Made by a program: the position numbers and the translations under genes. Source: Candidatus Dadabacteria bacterium (GTDB lineage Bacteria > Desulfobacterota_D > UBA1144 > Nemesobacterales > JAJCZQ01). From it: 5,669 nucleotides of DNA. The stretch spans positions 1 through 5,669 of the forward strand of contig JAUXJP010000079.1 of the NCBI GenBank assembly GCA_030624695.1, written 5' to 3'. The notes below the pieces were generated by a model that did not search any database, had not been told where the DNA came from, and saw only the letters and a program-made list of their open reading frames with translations. This document shows positions 5,211 to 5,669 of the stretch, one piece after another. How positions within the stretch are numbered: the first letter of the stretch is position 1; every line of letters starts with the position of its first letter.

Positions 5211-5669
5211 TGTATAACAGAATACTCAAATTTGATTCAAACAGAAGCTATTTTCTTTTTGGCCCAAGGGGTACAGGTAAAACAACATGGATCAAAGAAA
5301 ATTTTGATAAGGCCGTTTACATTGATCTTCTTGATTCAAGATATTTTAACCAGCTTATAGGAAATTCCCAAAGATTAAGCAATTTTATTCCTCCGGACAA
5401 TAAAGAATGGATAGTGATTGATGAAGTTCAGAAAATTCCTGAACTGCTGGACGAAGTTCATCGTTTAATTGAGAGTAAAAATTATAAATTTATATTGACC
5501 GGATCGAGTGCAAGGAAACTTAAGAGTAAGGGTGTAAATCTCCTTGCCGGCAGGGCTGTTACTAAAATGATGTTTCCCATGACTTCAGTAGAACTGGGTA
5601 ATGATTTTGACCTTAATACTGCAATTCAGTATGGAACTCTGCCACAGGTTATTAATGAAGTTAACAAAG
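5210..5669 (+). CDS. AAA_14 / DUF4143-type ATP-binding protein, N-terminal part (3' end outside window)
   Basis: The frame is open to the window edge, giving 153 residues of the P-loop domain. Seen in order are Walker A GPRGTGKT (residues 18-25), YIDLLD (37-42), Walker B WIVIDEVQKI (67-76) with acidic D71-E72, the sensor-like strand ILTGSSARKL (95-104), and LLAGRAV (111-117), whose arginine is typical of the family. This is the layout of AAA_14-domain ATPases that usually continue into a C-terminal DUF4143 domain for a total near 370-400 residues; that part is not visible. They are widespread, often multicopy and variably distributed proteins of unknown physiological role. ATG 5210 is chosen because the family begins just ahead of the RxLxF...FLFGPRGTGKT segment and the promoter points there. 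An in-frame ATG at 5192 would add six residues but overlaps the -10 element and repeat. Confidence 0.88.
   Translation, partial: MYNRILKFDSNRSYFLFGPRGTGKTTWIKENFDKAVYIDLLDSRYFNQLIGNSQRLSNFIPPDNKEWIVIDEVQKIPELLDEVHRLIESKNYKFILTGSSARKLKSKGVNLLAGRAVTKMMFPMTSVELGNDFDLNTAIQYGTLPQVINEVNK

Noticed and set aside
1..5669. A new defence, mobile or CRISPR-like system
   Set aside because: No repeat-spacer array, transposase, integrase, attachment site or toxin-antitoxin pair is visible. The HEPN-like tail is fused to a metabolic enzyme, and the lone AAA_14/DUF4143-type ATPase is not enough to call a system.

Overview
The window is an AT-rich, gene-dense piece of bacterial chromosome. A Bacteroidota or related FCB-group organism is the best guess. 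The main reason is the 720-residue nitrite/sulfite reductase, which carries a GECAG motif followed by a HEPN-like tail, an arrangement I associate with that group. The DUF4143/AAA_14-type ATPase fits as well. Several starts lack a Shine-Dalgarno sequence, also common there, although two genes do have SD-like sites, so the assignment is moderate. No sequence comparison was possible.

Layout: (1) Bases 2-208 hold the 3' end of a DUF4186 gene on the + strand. (2) A small antibiotic-biosynthesis-monooxygenase (ABM) fold protein lies convergent to it on the - strand, with stop codons two bases apart (211-513). (3) An 83-bp divergent intergenic region leads to an alanine/glycine:cation symporter of the AGCS family (597-1940, +). 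(4) A 155-bp intergenic stretch contains nested inverted repeats. (5) Next is a siroheme/[4Fe-4S] nitrite or sulfite reductase with a C-terminal extension (2096-4258, +), followed by a good intrinsic terminator. (6) A convergent two-gene - strand operon follows: an isoprenylcysteine carboxyl methyltransferase (ICMT)-like membrane methyltransferase resembling the YpbQ/BpsB alkylpyrone O-methyltransferases (4631-5140), and downstream of it a DUF2007 protein (4329-4634), overlapping by ATGA. (7) After a 69-bp divergent region with direct repeats and a sigma70-like promoter, the 5' part of an AAA_14/DUF4143-type ATPase runs off the window end (5210 onward, +).

The genes do not form one pathway. 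The only clear operon is the methyltransferase/DUF2007 pair. The reductase and the symporter are co-oriented but separated by 155 bp. I see no CRISPR array, insertion sequence, rRNA or tRNA. The coding content is ordinary. The more unusual signals are non-coding: a potential pseudoknot upstream of the reductase, a 13-bp word from that region repeated in the last intergenic region, a terminator that overlaps a convergent coding end, and a repeat-bearing, possibly leaderless start for the ATPase.
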